Source: Pseudomonas taeanensis MS-3 (GTDB lineage: Bacteria; Pseudomonadota; Gammaproteobacteria; Pseudomonadales; Pseudomonadaceae). Taken from it: 55,010 bases of DNA. The stretch covers positions 1,737,149 to 1,792,158 of the forward strand of contig NZ_AWSQ01000001.1 of the NCBI RefSeq assembly GCF_000498575.2, read 5' to 3'. The translations under genes were made by a program, and so were the position numbers. Numbering within the stretch: the stretch's first letter is position 1; each line of letters begins with the position of its first letter. Positions 36,600-44,578 of this stretch are shown here, piece by piece. Under the pieces are notes generated by a model. That model made no database searches. It had not been told where the DNA came from and saw nothing but the letters and a program-made list of their open reading frames with translations.

Positions 36600-36618
36600 C
36601 GCAAACCTTAGGTTTGCG
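36600..36618 (+). terminator. hairpin after truB
   Basis: A perfect 8-bp stem CGCAAACC/GGTTTGCG with a TTA loop, 14 bases after truB stops. No T-tract follows, so it may be an mRNA 3'-end structure rather than an efficient terminator. Confidence 0.4.
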
Positions 36619-36674
36619 GTGTCCATGTCGAGGGTGGCTGTTAATAGGCACGGTCATGCCTCATTTAAAAAACA

Positions 36675-36723
36675 CGGGAAGTAATTTCCGGCCTATTGGA
36701 ACTGCTGGTTTTCGGCAGTTTCC
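36675..36723 (+). promoter_or_regulatory. rpsO leader hairpins (candidate S15 autoregulatory site)
   Basis: Two inverted repeats stand immediately upstream of rpsO: CGGGAA-GTAA-TTTCCGG (36675-36690) and GGAACTGC/GCAGTTTCC (36698-36723, one bulge). The second ends about 20 bases before the start codon. In other bacteria S15 represses its own mRNA by binding leader structures that mimic its rRNA site; that this leader does so is inference. Confidence 0.4.
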
Positions 36724-36742
36724 TAACTGAGAGGAAGCCCAC

Positions 36743-37012
36743 ATGGCACTCAGCGTTGAAGAAAAAGCTCAGATCGTTAACGACTATAAGCAAGCTGAAG
36801 GCGACACTGGTTCGCCGGAAGTGCAAGTTGCCCTGTTGTCCATCAACATCAACAAGCTGCAAGGTCACTTCAAGGCCAACGGTAAGGACCACCACTCGCG
36901 TCGTGGCCTGATCCGTATGGTTAACCAGCGTCGCAAGCTGCTGGATTACCTGAAGAGCAAGGACGTTAGTCGTTACAGCGCCCTGATCGGTCGCCTGGGT
37001 CTGCGTCGCTAA
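36743..37012 (+). CDS. rpsO: 30S ribosomal protein S15
   Basis: An 89-residue ribosomal protein that binds the central domain of 16S rRNA and forms an intersubunit bridge. The sequence has the standard signature from [26 protein letters not shown] through [23 protein letters not shown] and ends [13 protein letters not shown]. Length is exactly the family norm. GAGAGGAAG lies 8-10 bases before the ATG. Confidence 0.98.
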   Translation: MALSVEEKAQIVNDYKQAEGDTGSPEVQVALLSININKLQGHFKANGKDHHSRRGLIRMVNQRRKLLDYLKSKDVSRYSALIGRLGLRR

Positions 37013-37039
37013 GCAATGCTTACGCGAAGCTGAATGCCG

Positions 37040-37076
37040 AAGCTGGAAGTGGGGTTTATCCCTGCTTCCAGCTTTT
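37040..37076 (+). terminator. terminator between rpsO and pnp
   Basis: A long stem AAGCTGGAAG/CTTCCAGCTT with an inner GGG/CCC extension, followed by TT, 27 bases after rpsO. It should end most rpsO transcripts, which implies read-through or a separate promoter for pnp. Confidence 0.8.
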
Positions 37077-37091
37077 GCCTTTCAGTCACAC

Positions 37092-37135
37092 GCGTTTTGG
37101 ACGGCTGCGGGTTCGACTCCCGCTGTTGCCCACGA
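37092..37135 (+). other. orphan tRNA/tmRNA-like 3' end
   Basis: The segment contains a perfect T-arm: GCGGG (37107-37111), loop TTCGACT (37112-37118), CCCGC (37119-37123). It is followed by TGTTGCCCACGA, which resembles an acceptor 3' strand with a near-CCA end. The preceding GTTTTGGACG resembles the stretch before the T-arm in tmRNA. No matching 5' acceptor strand (GGCAACA) or D-arm was found upstream, so it is a partial or decayed copy, not a functional tRNA gene. Confidence 0.5.
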
Positions 37136-37186
37136 ATTCTGCAAGAAACAGCTTTCCCCAAAGGCAATGAAGAGAAGGAAAACACC

Positions 37187-39292
37187 GTGAACCCGGTCAT
37201 CAAGAAATTCCAGTTCGGTCAGTCGACCGTTACCCTCGAGACAGGCCGTATCGCCCGTCAAGCCTCCGGCGCAGTGCTGGTCACCGTTGACGACGACGTC
37301 GCCGTACTGGTCGCCGTTACTGGCGCCAAGACTGCCGACCCGAGCAAGGGCTTTTTCCCGCTGTCGGTGCACTACCAGGAAAAAACCTACGCAGCCGGCA
37401 AGATTCCCGGTGGTTTCTTCAAGCGTGAAGCGCGTCCTTCTGAGAAAGAGACCCTGACTTCGCGCCTGATCGACCGTCCGATCCGTCCGCTGTTTCCAGA
37501 AGGCTTCCAGAACGAAGTGCAGGTTATCTGCACCGTGATCTCCACCAGCAAGAAGACCGACCCGGACGTCGCTGCGATGATCGGTACTTCGGCAGCCCTG
37601 GCCATTTCCGGTATTCCGTTCAACGGCCCTATCGGTGCTGCGCGCGTCGCCTTTCACCCGGAAACCGGCTACCTGCTGAACCCGAATTACGAGCAGCTCA
37701 AGGCTTCCAGCCTGGACATGGTCGTAGCCGGTACCAAAGACGCTGTGCTGATGGTTGAGTCGGAAGCCAAAGAGCTGACCGAAGACCAGATGCTCGGTGC
37801 CGTGCTGTTTGCCCACGACGAATTCCAGGTCGTGATCCAGGCCATTACCGAGCTGGCTGCCGAAGCCGCCAAGCCGACCTGGGACTGGCAGCCCAAGCCC
37901 GAGAACACTGCCCTGCTCAACGCTATTCGCGGCGAGTTCGGCGAGGCCATCTCCCAGGCTTACACCATCACCGTCAAGCATGAGCGTTATGCCCGTCTGG
38001 GTGAGCTGCGCAATGAAATCGTCGCCAAGTTCGCAGGCGAAGAAGGCCAGCCGACTGCCGGTGAAGTCAAAGAGGTGTTTGGCGAGATCGAATACCGCAC
38101 CGTGCGTGAGAACATCGTCAACGGCAAGCCGCGTATCGATGGCCGTGATACCCGTACCGTCCGCGGTCTGAACATCGAAGTTGGGGTGCTGGACAAGACC
38201 CACGGTTCTGCATTGTTCACCCGTGGCGAAACCCAGGCCCTGGTGGTTGCCACTCTCGGCACCGCACGTGACGCGCAGCTGCTCGACACCCTGGAAGGCG
38301 AGCGCAAAGACCCCTTCATGCTGCACTACAACTTCCCACCATACTCGGTCGGTGAGTGTGGTCGCATGGGCGCTACTGGCCGCCGCGAAATCGGTCACGG
38401 CCGTCTGGCTCGTCGCTCCATCGCAGCCATGCTGCCAAGCGCCGATGTGTTCCCGTACACCATTCGCGTGGTTTCGGAAATCACCGAGTCCAACGGTTCC
38501 AGCTCCATGGCTTCGGTCTGCGGCGCTTCCCTCGCTCTGATGGACGCTGGCGTGCCAATGAAGGCACCGGTTGCCGGTATCGCCATGGGTCTGGTTAAAG
38601 AAGGCGAGAAGTTTGCCGTTCTGACCGACATCCTCGGTGACGAAGATCACCTCGGTGACATGGACTTCAAGGTAGCCGGTACTGACAAGGGCGTTACCGC
38701 TCTGCAAATGGATATCAAGATCCAGGGCATCACCGAAGAAATCATGGAAATCGCTCTGGGCCAGGCCCTGGAAGCGCGCCTGAATATCCTCGGCCAGATG
38801 AACCAGGTCATCGCCCAGTCGCGTACCGAGCTGTCGGCCAACGCCCCGACCATGATCGCGATGAAGATCGATCAGGACAAGATTCGCGACGTGATCGGCA
38901 AAGGTGGCGCGACCATCCGTGCCATCTGCGAAGAGACCAAAGCGTCCATCGATATCGAAGACGACGGTACCATCAAGATCTTCGGCGAAACCAAGGAAGC
39001 GGCTGAGGCAGCACGCCAGCGCGTTCTGGGTATCACCGCAGAGGCCGAAATCGGCAAGATCTACGTCGGTAAAGTTGAGCGTATCGTCGACTTCGGCGCC
39101 TTCGTTAACATCCTGCCGGGCAAGGACGGTCTGGTGCACATCTCGATGCTGAGCGATCAGCGTGTCGAGAAAGTCACCGACATCCTCAAAGAAGGCCAGG
39201 AAGTGAAGGTTCTGGTACTGGACGTGGACAACCGTGGCCGTATCAAGCTGTCGATCAAAGATGTAGCGGCAGCCGAAGCCTCAGGCGTGTAA
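37187..39292 (+). CDS. pnp: polynucleotide phosphorylase
   Basis: A 701-residue 3'-5' exoribonuclease that degrades RNA phosphorolytically and joins the degradosome. It has two RNase PH domains separated by an alpha-helical domain (first begins about residue 10, second about 310, with motifs [13 protein letters not shown] and [13 protein letters not shown]). A KH domain ([17 protein letters not shown]) and a C-terminal S1 domain ([20 protein letters not shown]) follow. The GTG at 37187 gives the family N-terminus (M)[10 protein letters not shown] and follows GAGAAGGA. Confidence 0.97.
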   Translation: MNPVIKKFQFGQSTVTLETGRIARQASGAVLVTVDDDVAVLVAVTGAKTADPSKGFFPLSVHYQEKTYAAGKIPGGFFKREARPSEKETLTSRLIDRPIRPLFPEGFQNEVQVICTVISTSKKTDPDVAAMIGTSAALAISGIPFNGPIGAARVAFHPETGYLLNPNYEQLKASSLDMVVAGTKDAVLMVESEAKELTEDQMLGAVLFAHDEFQVVIQAITELAAEAAKPTWDWQPKPENTALLNAIRGEFGEAISQAYTITVKHERYARLGELRNEIVAKFAGEEGQPTAGEVKEVFGEIEYRTVRENIVNGKPRIDGRDTRTVRGLNIEVGVLDKTHGSALFTRGETQALVVATLGTARDAQLLDTLEGERKDPFMLHYNFPPYSVGECGRMGATGRREIGHGRLARRSIAAMLPSADVFPYTIRVVSEITESNGSSSMASVCGASLALMDAGVPMKAPVAGIAMGLVKEGEKFAVLTDILGDEDHLGDMDFKVAGTDKGVTALQMDIKIQGITEEIMEIALGQALEARLNILGQMNQVIAQSRTELSANAPTMIAMKIDQDKIRDVIGKGGATIRAICEETKASIDIEDDGTIKIFGETKEAAEAARQRVLGITAEAEIGKIYVGKVERIVDFGAFVNILPGKDGLVHISMLSDQRVEKVTDILKEGQEVKVLVLDVDNRGRIKLSIKDVAAAEASGV

Positions 39293-39317
39293 CAACGCCT
39301 GCACTTCAGTTGTAGAG

Positions 39318-39343
39318 AAAAGGGCCCCTCGGGGCCCTTTTTT
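39318..39343 (+). terminator. Rho-independent terminator of pnp
   Basis: AAAAGGGCCCC-TC-GGGGCCC followed by six T residues, 25 bases after the pnp stop. A strong intrinsic terminator that closes the nusA/rpsO/pnp block. Confidence 0.92.
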
Positions 39344-39568
39344 GTTTGGCTTTTGGCATCTGCGACAGCGGAAATATGGCTAAAGCGCTCGGCCGTACGC
39401 CCAAACCTTCTCGCTGCATTAATAAGCCAGCGAGGGCCTGTGAAATGCCTTATTGGCCTGAGTTACAGGGTGGATGGAGCCTGGGCCAGGTGAATGCATC
39501 GTTGGGACGGTGAGCTTGTCGTGATGGCGTTCTGCCTCTTGCAATTTGCCTGAAGCAATTCGCTCGAG

Positions 39569-39583
39569 CATGCAGTTTGCATG
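39569..39583. promoter_or_regulatory. inverted repeat, candidate activator site
   Basis: CATGCA-GTT-TGCATG, a perfect 6-bp inverted repeat about 80 bases upstream of the sigma-54-type promoter. This is the usual distance for an enhancer-binding protein site. The cognate activator is unknown. Confidence 0.35.
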
Positions 39584-39607
39584 AGCAGTGTGATTTTTTA
39601 TATTGGT

Positions 39608-39620
39608 TAAGTTGTTGATA
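39608..39620 (+). promoter_or_regulatory. IHF-binding consensus
   Basis: TAAGTTGTTGATA is an exact match to the reverse of the IHF consensus WATCARNNNNTTR. It sits in an AT-rich tract (39592-39640) between the inverted repeat and the sigma-54-type promoter, the position where IHF bends DNA in many sigma-54 systems. Confidence 0.55.
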
Positions 39621-39647
39621 AATATAAGGATAAATTTTTTGTTTGGG

Positions 39648-39664
39648 TTGGCATAGGGCTTGCG
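39648..39664 (+). promoter_or_regulatory. sigma-54 (RpoN) type promoter of the BON gene
   Basis: TTGGCATAGGGCTTGCG fits the -24/-12 consensus TGGCAC-N5-TTGC, with GG at 39650-39651 and GC at 39662-39663, exactly ten bases between them. The start codon of the BON-domain gene lies about 70 bases downstream. Only the C of GGCAC is replaced by T. Confidence 0.6.
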
Positions 39665-39733
39665 ACAGTAGTCTCGAGACTGCAGCCGGGAACGGGCTTG
39701 CAGATAATCTGCAACGTACAGGAGTCGATAGCC

Positions 39734-40099
39734 ATGAAACAGTCAATCAACAAGTTTGCCTTTGCCGCAATCACTGCAACCGCCCTCAGCCTGTCGTTGG
39801 CCGGTACCGCCTTCGCGGCCAACACTACTGCTGTGCAGCCTACGCTGCTGGCGGGGAATACGATGGATAAAGCTGAAGAAGCGGTGTCCGATACCTGGAT
39901 CACCAGCAAGGTGAAGTCAACTTTCCTTGCAGATGACAGCCTCAGCGGCATGGATATCAAAGTCGAAACCAACCAAGGCGTGGTCGCACTCTCTGGGGTG
40001 GTCGCCAGCGATGCCGAGCGTGACCTGGCGATTGCCAAGGCCAAGGAGATCAAGGGCGTCACCGCAGTGTCTGCCGACGGCCTGAAGTCCGCCAACTAA
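39734..40099 (+). CDS. periplasmic BON-domain protein (OsmY-like)
   Basis: A 121-residue exported protein. A signal peptide of about 29 residues ends A-F-A-A. One BON domain follows, from [37 protein letters not shown] to the end with the conserved Gly and the repeated [18 protein letters not shown] pattern. BON domains are thought to bind phospholipid surfaces, and OsmY-like proteins respond to osmotic and envelope stress. AGGAG lies 9 bases before the ATG. It is followed by a CsbD gene and preceded by a sigma-54-type promoter with an IHF site. Confidence 0.88.
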   Translation: MKQSINKFAFAAITATALSLSLAGTAFAANTTAVQPTLLAGNTMDKAEEAVSDTWITSKVKSTFLADDSLSGMDIKVETNQGVVALSGVVASDAERDLAIAKAKEIKGVTAVSADGLKSAN

Positions 40100-40157
40100 G
40101 TGTGACGATATACGTCCGGCCTGTTCGGGTCTGGCGTCATCCAAGGAGGACAACAGC

Positions 40158-40355
40158 ATGAATTCCGATGTGATCAAAGGTAAGTGGAAGCAGGTCAGTG
40201 GCCGGATCAAGGAGCGTTGGGGCAACCTGACCGATGATGACCTGGATGTTGCCGAAGGCCATAGCGAGTATTTGGCCGGCAAGCTGCAGGAGCGTTATGG
40301 CTGGACCAAGGAAAAGGCCCAACAGGAAGTACGCGACTTCAGCAGCAAGTTGTAA
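40158..40355 (+). CDS. CsbD-family stress protein
   Basis: A 65-residue hydrophilic protein of the CsbD family, with the characteristic start [29 protein letters not shown] and a helical remainder with [18 protein letters not shown]. CsbD proteins are induced by general stress; molecular function is unknown. AAGGAGG lies 8-10 bases upstream of the ATG. It lies 58 bases after the BON gene and is probably co-transcribed with it; a terminator follows. Confidence 0.92.
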   Translation: MNSDVIKGKWKQVSGRIKERWGNLTDDDLDVAEGHSEYLAGKLQERYGWTKEKAQQEVRDFSSKL

Positions 40356-40367
40356 GCACTGTCACTC

Positions 40368-40402
40368 AAAAGCCCCCGCGAGTATTGCTTGCGGGGGCTT
40401 TT
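40368..40402 (+). terminator. Rho-independent terminator after the CsbD gene
   Basis: AAAAGCCCCCGC and GCGGGGGCTTTT arms around an 11-base loop, 12 bases after the stop codon. The symmetric A/T flanks allow action on both strands, so it may also end the DUF2845 transcript from the right. Confidence 0.9.
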
Positions 40403-40544
40403 GCATTTGCTAAAGACCCGTGCTCAATATCGATATCAGGCAGGGTTTCTTGTCAGCGCTGGACAGTTAAAGCGGCGTACCTATAAAGCGTATGTGGCCT
40501 AGGTGCCTGGTTGCGAGGAGGCTGCACCTATGGGGTTGCTCGCC

Positions 40545-40829
40545 TTAGTTGCCGCGCTTGCTGTCGATCTTTTTCAGGCGTCCGCCCTCGAACGTCAAAT
40601 AGTAAAACATGCCACTGCGTGGACCATAGACCCACTCTTCAATTTGCTTTTCCTGATCGCCGTTGGCGTTCAAGGTATAGCCGAGTAAGTCGCGGCTGTT
40701 CGCTTCGCCACATTTTGCTTGAACTTCGATGCTGCGATCGCCTTCGCTAGCGATGCCTTTTTCGCAACGCAGGGAGGCATCGGCGCTAGCAGCGGCGAAG
40801 AAAAATATGAAGGGGAGTATATGTCGCAT
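40545..40829 (-). CDS. secreted DUF2845 protein, copy 1
   Basis: A 94-residue exported protein with a signal peptide (MRHILPFIFFFAAASADAS). The mature part has the DUF2845 pattern LRC, then KCGE, EEWVYGP, and a closing FEGGRLKKIDSKRGN. Two cysteines could form a disulphide. Function unknown. The start is the ATG at 40829, eight bases after AGGAAG. It is the distal of three tandem paralogues on this strand; its C-terminus is nearly identical to that of copy 2. Confidence 0.82.
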   Translation of the reverse strand: MRHILPFIFFFAAASADASLRCEKGIASEGDRSIEVQAKCGEANSRDLLGYTLNANGDQEKQIEEWVYGPRSGMFYYLTFEGGRLKKIDSKRGN

Positions 40830-40891
40830 GGGGAGGCTTCCTTGTCCGATTGATTGAAACAACGCGAGGTTATCAGCAGGCCTGTGGTTTG

Positions 40892-41185
40892 TCAGTTGCC
40901 GCGCTTGCTGTCGATTTTGATCAGCCGATTCCCCTCGAATCGCAGGAAGTGATACATGCCATTACGCGGGCCATAGCTCCATTCCTCAACCGCAACTTCG
41001 TTGCGAAAGCCATAGGCGTCTAGCGTTTCGCGGTAGCCAAGAAAGTCTCGGCTGACCGGCTCACCACATTTACTGAGGACTTCGCTGCTGGGATCGCCGC
41101 GGCTAATCAACGCGCTGCCGCAACGCAGCGTCGAAGCTTCGGCTGCGCTGGTCAGTAGCAGCAAGGAGAGCAACAGGTACTTCAC
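40892..41185 (-). CDS. secreted DUF2845 protein, copy 2
   Basis: A 97-residue exported paralogue with signal peptide MKYLLLSLLLLTSAAEAS followed by TLRCGSALISRGD, LSKCGEPVSRDFLGY, EEWSYGPRNGMYHFLRFEGNRLIKI. The start is GTG at 41185, seven bases after AGGAAG. It lies 62 bases before copy 1 and 58 bases after copy 3. Confidence 0.82.
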   Translation of the reverse strand: MKYLLLSLLLLTSAAEASTLRCGSALISRGDPSSEVLSKCGEPVSRDFLGYRETLDAYGFRNEVAVEEWSYGPRNGMYHFLRFEGNRLIKIDSKRGN

Positions 41186-41243
41186 CGGGGTTCTTCCTGA
41201 AATCGATGTGCAGGGGTCAGCCTACACCGCAGTCACTGGTCTG

Positions 41244-41537
41244 TCAGTGACTGCGGCGGCGCTCGATGCGGGTTAGCCGATTGCCCTCGAAGGTGAGGAT
41301 AGTCAGCACGCCATTGCTCGGGCCGTAGATCCATTCCTCTATCTTGAGCTCACGCCGATCGTAGGGGCCGAGGGTATAGCCGACCAGGTCGCGATGGGTC
41401 GGTTCGCCACATTTTTGCTGCACTTCGAAGGCGCGATCGCCGACACCCACCAGTTGACTGCCGCAGCGCAGGGTGTCGGCATGGGCGCTGACGTTGCAAC
41501 AGAGGAGCAATGCCAGGCCGAGCAGGTAAGTGCGCAT
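41244..41537 (-). CDS. secreted DUF2845 protein, copy 3
   Basis: A 97-residue exported paralogue (signal peptide about 20 residues, then TLRCGSQLVGVGDRAFEVQQKCGEPTHRDLVGY and EEWIYGP, FEGNRLTRIERRR). Two consecutive ATGs exist; the second (41537) has the better distance of 6 bases from GGAG. The gene begins about 10 bases after the DUF748 gene ends and should be co-transcribed with it. Confidence 0.82.
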   Translation of the reverse strand: MRTYLLGLALLLCCNVSAHADTLRCGSQLVGVGDRAFEVQQKCGEPTHRDLVGYTLGPYDRRELKIEEWIYGPSNGVLTILTFEGNRLTRIERRRSH

Positions 41538-41550
41538 CATCGGCTCCAGT

Positions 41551-44478
41551 TCATTGGCTATCGAGGTGCAGTGCGGTGTTCACCTTGCCGCCCACCGGTG
41601 CAGGATCAAGGCTGACGTCCAGCAGGTAGATACGCTCGTTTGCCAGGCCCCCTCGGTCGACCAGGAAGTCCTTGATCGTGGCGGCGCGGGCTTGGGCCAG
41701 CCGACGCGGCAATAATTTGCTCCGTGCCCAGAGCTGCAGCACGGCATTGCGCAACTGGGCGGCGCGTTGTTCAGACTCCAGTTGGGCCCACTCGATGGGC
41801 GGCTGCTGTTTCAGGCGAGTGCGGTAGATACCTTCGAGCAGCGCGGCTTTTTCCTCTTCCGGCACCTGTAGCTGGCTGGCCTCGGCCGGTACCGGGGTGC
41901 CACGGCGCTGGAGAATTGTGTAATAGCTGTTCTGGTATTCGCGAGCTAGACGCTGTTCGGCCAATGGTGGGCCGTCGCTGAGCGGCGCGCTCCTGCCTTC
42001 CACTTCCAGGCGTAGCGCCGGGCGTTGTTTCAGTGCCTTGGCCAGAGTGTCCAGGGCAGCCTTTGCCTGCGTATCGAGCTCTGCACTGCCGGAGGTGAAT
42101 GACACGTGACTCAGATCCATTTGTGAGCCGCCGCTGACCAGGCCTGCAATAAACTTGAAGGGCGCTTGGGCGGCCCGCAGCACCAGACCACGTAGGGTTT
42201 TCCAGACGATCGGCATGACGCTGAACTGGGGATTGTTGAGGTCGCCCTTAACCGGCAGCTGGATGGCGATCTTACCTTCGCTGTCCTTGAGCAAGGCGAC
42301 CGCCAGGCGTATGGGCAAGTCGACTGCACTGGGGCTGTCGACTTGTTCGCCCAGTTGAAGCTGCTCGACCACCACGCTGTTTTGCGCATTGAGCTGGCCT
42401 TTGCTGATGCGGTAATGCAGGTCCAGGTTGAGTCGTCCCTTGCGAATCCGGTAACCGGCGAACTTGCCTGAATAGGGGGTCAGGGTGGTCAGTTCGACTT
42501 GCTTGAACTGAGTGTTGATATCCAGGCTCTCGAGTGGGTCGAAGGGGTTGAGGCTGCCTTTGACGCTCATCGGCGCATAGCGATCGATCTTGCCGGCGAT
42601 ATCCACGCTGGCTGGTTTCGAACTGCGATTGTCGAGGGTGCCGATACGCCCGTTGAGCTGTTGAATGGCGGTGGCGAAGTCGGGCGTCAGACTGAAGTCG
42701 GCGAAGTTGGCCGAGCCATCGGCTATGACCACTTCGCCGATGTGAATGGCTAAGGGTTGGCTGGTCGACTCCGAGGGGGCGGCCGCAGTCGAGGTGGCGG
42801 TCACCGGCTGAGCGATCAGCAAGTCGCTGACATTGGTGGTGAGGTCTTCGTTGATGATAAAGCGTGCATAGGGTTGGTTCAGGCGCACGCTAGCGATCTT
42901 CAGGCTGTCGCCGTGTTGGTAGTTCAGGCCGTCCAGGTTGAGCTGCTGCCAGCGTACGAAATCGCGCTCCTTGAGGCTGTCGAGGGTGTGCAGCTGGTTG
43001 ACCTGGGCCTTACCGGAGACGCTGAGCGCCAGTGGTGCGGTACTGCTCAGGTCGACCTGCAGATCGCTGCCGAGCAGGCCGCTGCGCAGTTCGAGGCGCA
43101 CGAAGGGGCTCAGATAGGCCTGAGCCAGACGCAAGTCGATGTCGCGCGTGCTGACTTTAAGGGTGGCAGACGTCGGCTTCAGTTGTATCTGACCCTCGGC
43201 CTGCAGCTGGCCCTGTTCGCCCAGTCCGCTATCCAGTTTGAGATGGAAGGGTGAAGTGCCGAGGCTATCGAGGTTTTGCAGGTCGAGGTTTAGCGGGCCG
43301 AGCTCGAGCGTCACCTCCTGCTCTGGCAGGCGGTCGACCAGATGAGCCTGGTAATCACGCAGTTGCACATCGTCTAGCACCACTTGCCAGGGTTTGCTGG
43401 CTGCCGGGTTCTGCTGTTTGACTGGTCGTGGTGTTTTTGCCGGCTTCTGAGCGGCTGAGCTGCTGTCCTGCGCTGTCGGTAGCAGCAGTGTTTGCCAGTC
43501 CAGCTGGCCATCGCGCTCGCGGGCAGCCCAGGTCTCCAGCTGCTGGCTACGGACTTTGCCCACCGTTATCTGCTGTTTAGCCAGGTCCAGGCGCGCATCG
43601 CTGATCTGCAGATTGGCCAGCTTAACCAGCGGCCGGCCAGTCGGTGCTTTGATGGCGAAAGATTTGACTTGGATCTGGGTGTTGTTCAGCAGCAGCTGGA
43701 GTTTCTCGCCCAGCTTCAGGTGGTAGTCGGTGGCCAGGCTGACTTGGCCTTTATCCAGCACCAGTGGGGCGGCATCGCGTACATAGGGCCAGAGACTTTT
43801 CAACTGACCTTGGCTGAGTGTCAGGTGGCCGCTGGAACTGAGTGGCCGTAAACTGATCTGACCACGCCAGTCTATCCGCCCAACTTCAGGACCATTAGCG
43901 GTCAGGGTTATTTCAGCGTTGTCGTCGGGCAGGGTACTGAGGTGCTGCAGTTCCAGGCTAAGGTCGTCGTAGATGAGTTCTATGGGGTCGCTCGGACGTC
44001 GATCCGCAAAGTGCAGCTTACCCTCGGTCAGTTTGATCCGGTCGATGCGCAGCGGGAACGGCTCGCCTGGTACTTCGTCCGGTGCGGCCGTGGGGCGCTC
44101 GGGCAGCTTGAACAGTTGCGCCAGATTGAGCCTGCCCTGTTTGTCGAGCAGCACCTGGCTGCGGGCTTGATCCAGCTCAACATTGGCCAAGTGCAGCGCG
44201 CCACTCCATAGACTGTCGAGTTGCAGGTTGGCGTACAGGCGCTCGAAGGCCACTTGTTGCTGTTCCTGTTCGCCGATGTGCAGGCCCCACAGGCTGAGCT
44301 CCAGGCTGAATGGGTTGAGCTGCAGGCGCTCAAGTTTGGCGGGCAGCGTAGCGTAGAGAGCCAATTGCTGGTTGGCCAGGCGCAAGGCAATCCCGGGCAG
44401 GATCAGGAAGCCGAGTAGGCTGTAGAGGGCTGCGGCAATCAGCAGGGCAGCGGCGGCGCGTTTCATTCCGTTGTACAT
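41551..44478 (-). CDS. DUF748/AsmA-like inner-membrane protein
   Basis: A 975-residue protein with one N-terminal membrane anchor (about residues 8-32) and a very large periplasmic part made of repeated beta-strand units, typical of DUF748 proteins related to AsmA and the bridge-like lipid-transfer family. The C-terminal 180 residues include an OmpA-like stretch (VSFTSGSAELDTQAKAALDTLAKAL). A role in lipid transport or envelope homeostasis is inferred from the superfamily, not shown. Three DUF2845 genes follow directly, suggesting a shared envelope function. A second in-frame ATG lies at 44466. Confidence 0.85.
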   Translation of the reverse strand: MYNGMKRAAAALLIAAALYSLLGFLILPGIALRLANQQLALYATLPAKLERLQLNPFSLELSLWGLHIGEQEQQQVAFERLYANLQLDSLWSGALHLANVELDQARSQVLLDKQGRLNLAQLFKLPERPTAAPDEVPGEPFPLRIDRIKLTEGKLHFADRRPSDPIELIYDDLSLELQHLSTLPDDNAEITLTANGPEVGRIDWRGQISLRPLSSSGHLTLSQGQLKSLWPYVRDAAPLVLDKGQVSLATDYHLKLGEKLQLLLNNTQIQVKSFAIKAPTGRPLVKLANLQISDARLDLAKQQITVGKVRSQQLETWAARERDGQLDWQTLLLPTAQDSSSAAQKPAKTPRPVKQQNPAASKPWQVVLDDVQLRDYQAHLVDRLPEQEVTLELGPLNLDLQNLDSLGTSPFHLKLDSGLGEQGQLQAEGQIQLKPTSATLKVSTRDIDLRLAQAYLSPFVRLELRSGLLGSDLQVDLSSTAPLALSVSGKAQVNQLHTLDSLKERDFVRWQQLNLDGLNYQHGDSLKIASVRLNQPYARFIINEDLTTNVSDLLIAQPVTATSTAAAPSESTSQPLAIHIGEVVIADGSANFADFSLTPDFATAIQQLNGRIGTLDNRSSKPASVDIAGKIDRYAPMSVKGSLNPFDPLESLDINTQFKQVELTTLTPYSGKFAGYRIRKGRLNLDLHYRISKGQLNAQNSVVVEQLQLGEQVDSPSAVDLPIRLAVALLKDSEGKIAIQLPVKGDLNNPQFSVMPIVWKTLRGLVLRAAQAPFKFIAGLVSGGSQMDLSHVSFTSGSAELDTQAKAALDTLAKALKQRPALRLEVEGRSAPLSDGPPLAEQRLAREYQNSYYTILQRRGTPVPAEASQLQVPEEEKAALLEGIYRTRLKQQPPIEWAQLESEQRAAQLRNAVLQLWARSKLLPRRLAQARAATIKDFLVDRGGLANERIYLLDVSLDPAPVGGKVNTALHLDSQ

Positions 44479-44578
44479 GGCGAGGCGTCATCTATCCCGA
44501 CGAGAAATGCCTTGGAGTATGGCATGTGCGGACGGTTCCTTCTCCGCCACCGAGGTTTCTGCCGCGCGGGGCCGACCT

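Noticed and set aside
37034..37186. An N-terminal extension of pnp back to 37034
   Set aside because: The frame is open, but the extra 51 codons are encoded by the rpsO terminator and the tRNA-like fragment. The GTG at 37187 has a Shine-Dalgarno and gives the family N-terminus.
37082..39139. A 685-codon minus-strand frame opposite pnp
   Set aside because: Its composition mirrors the pnp codons and no family features are seen.
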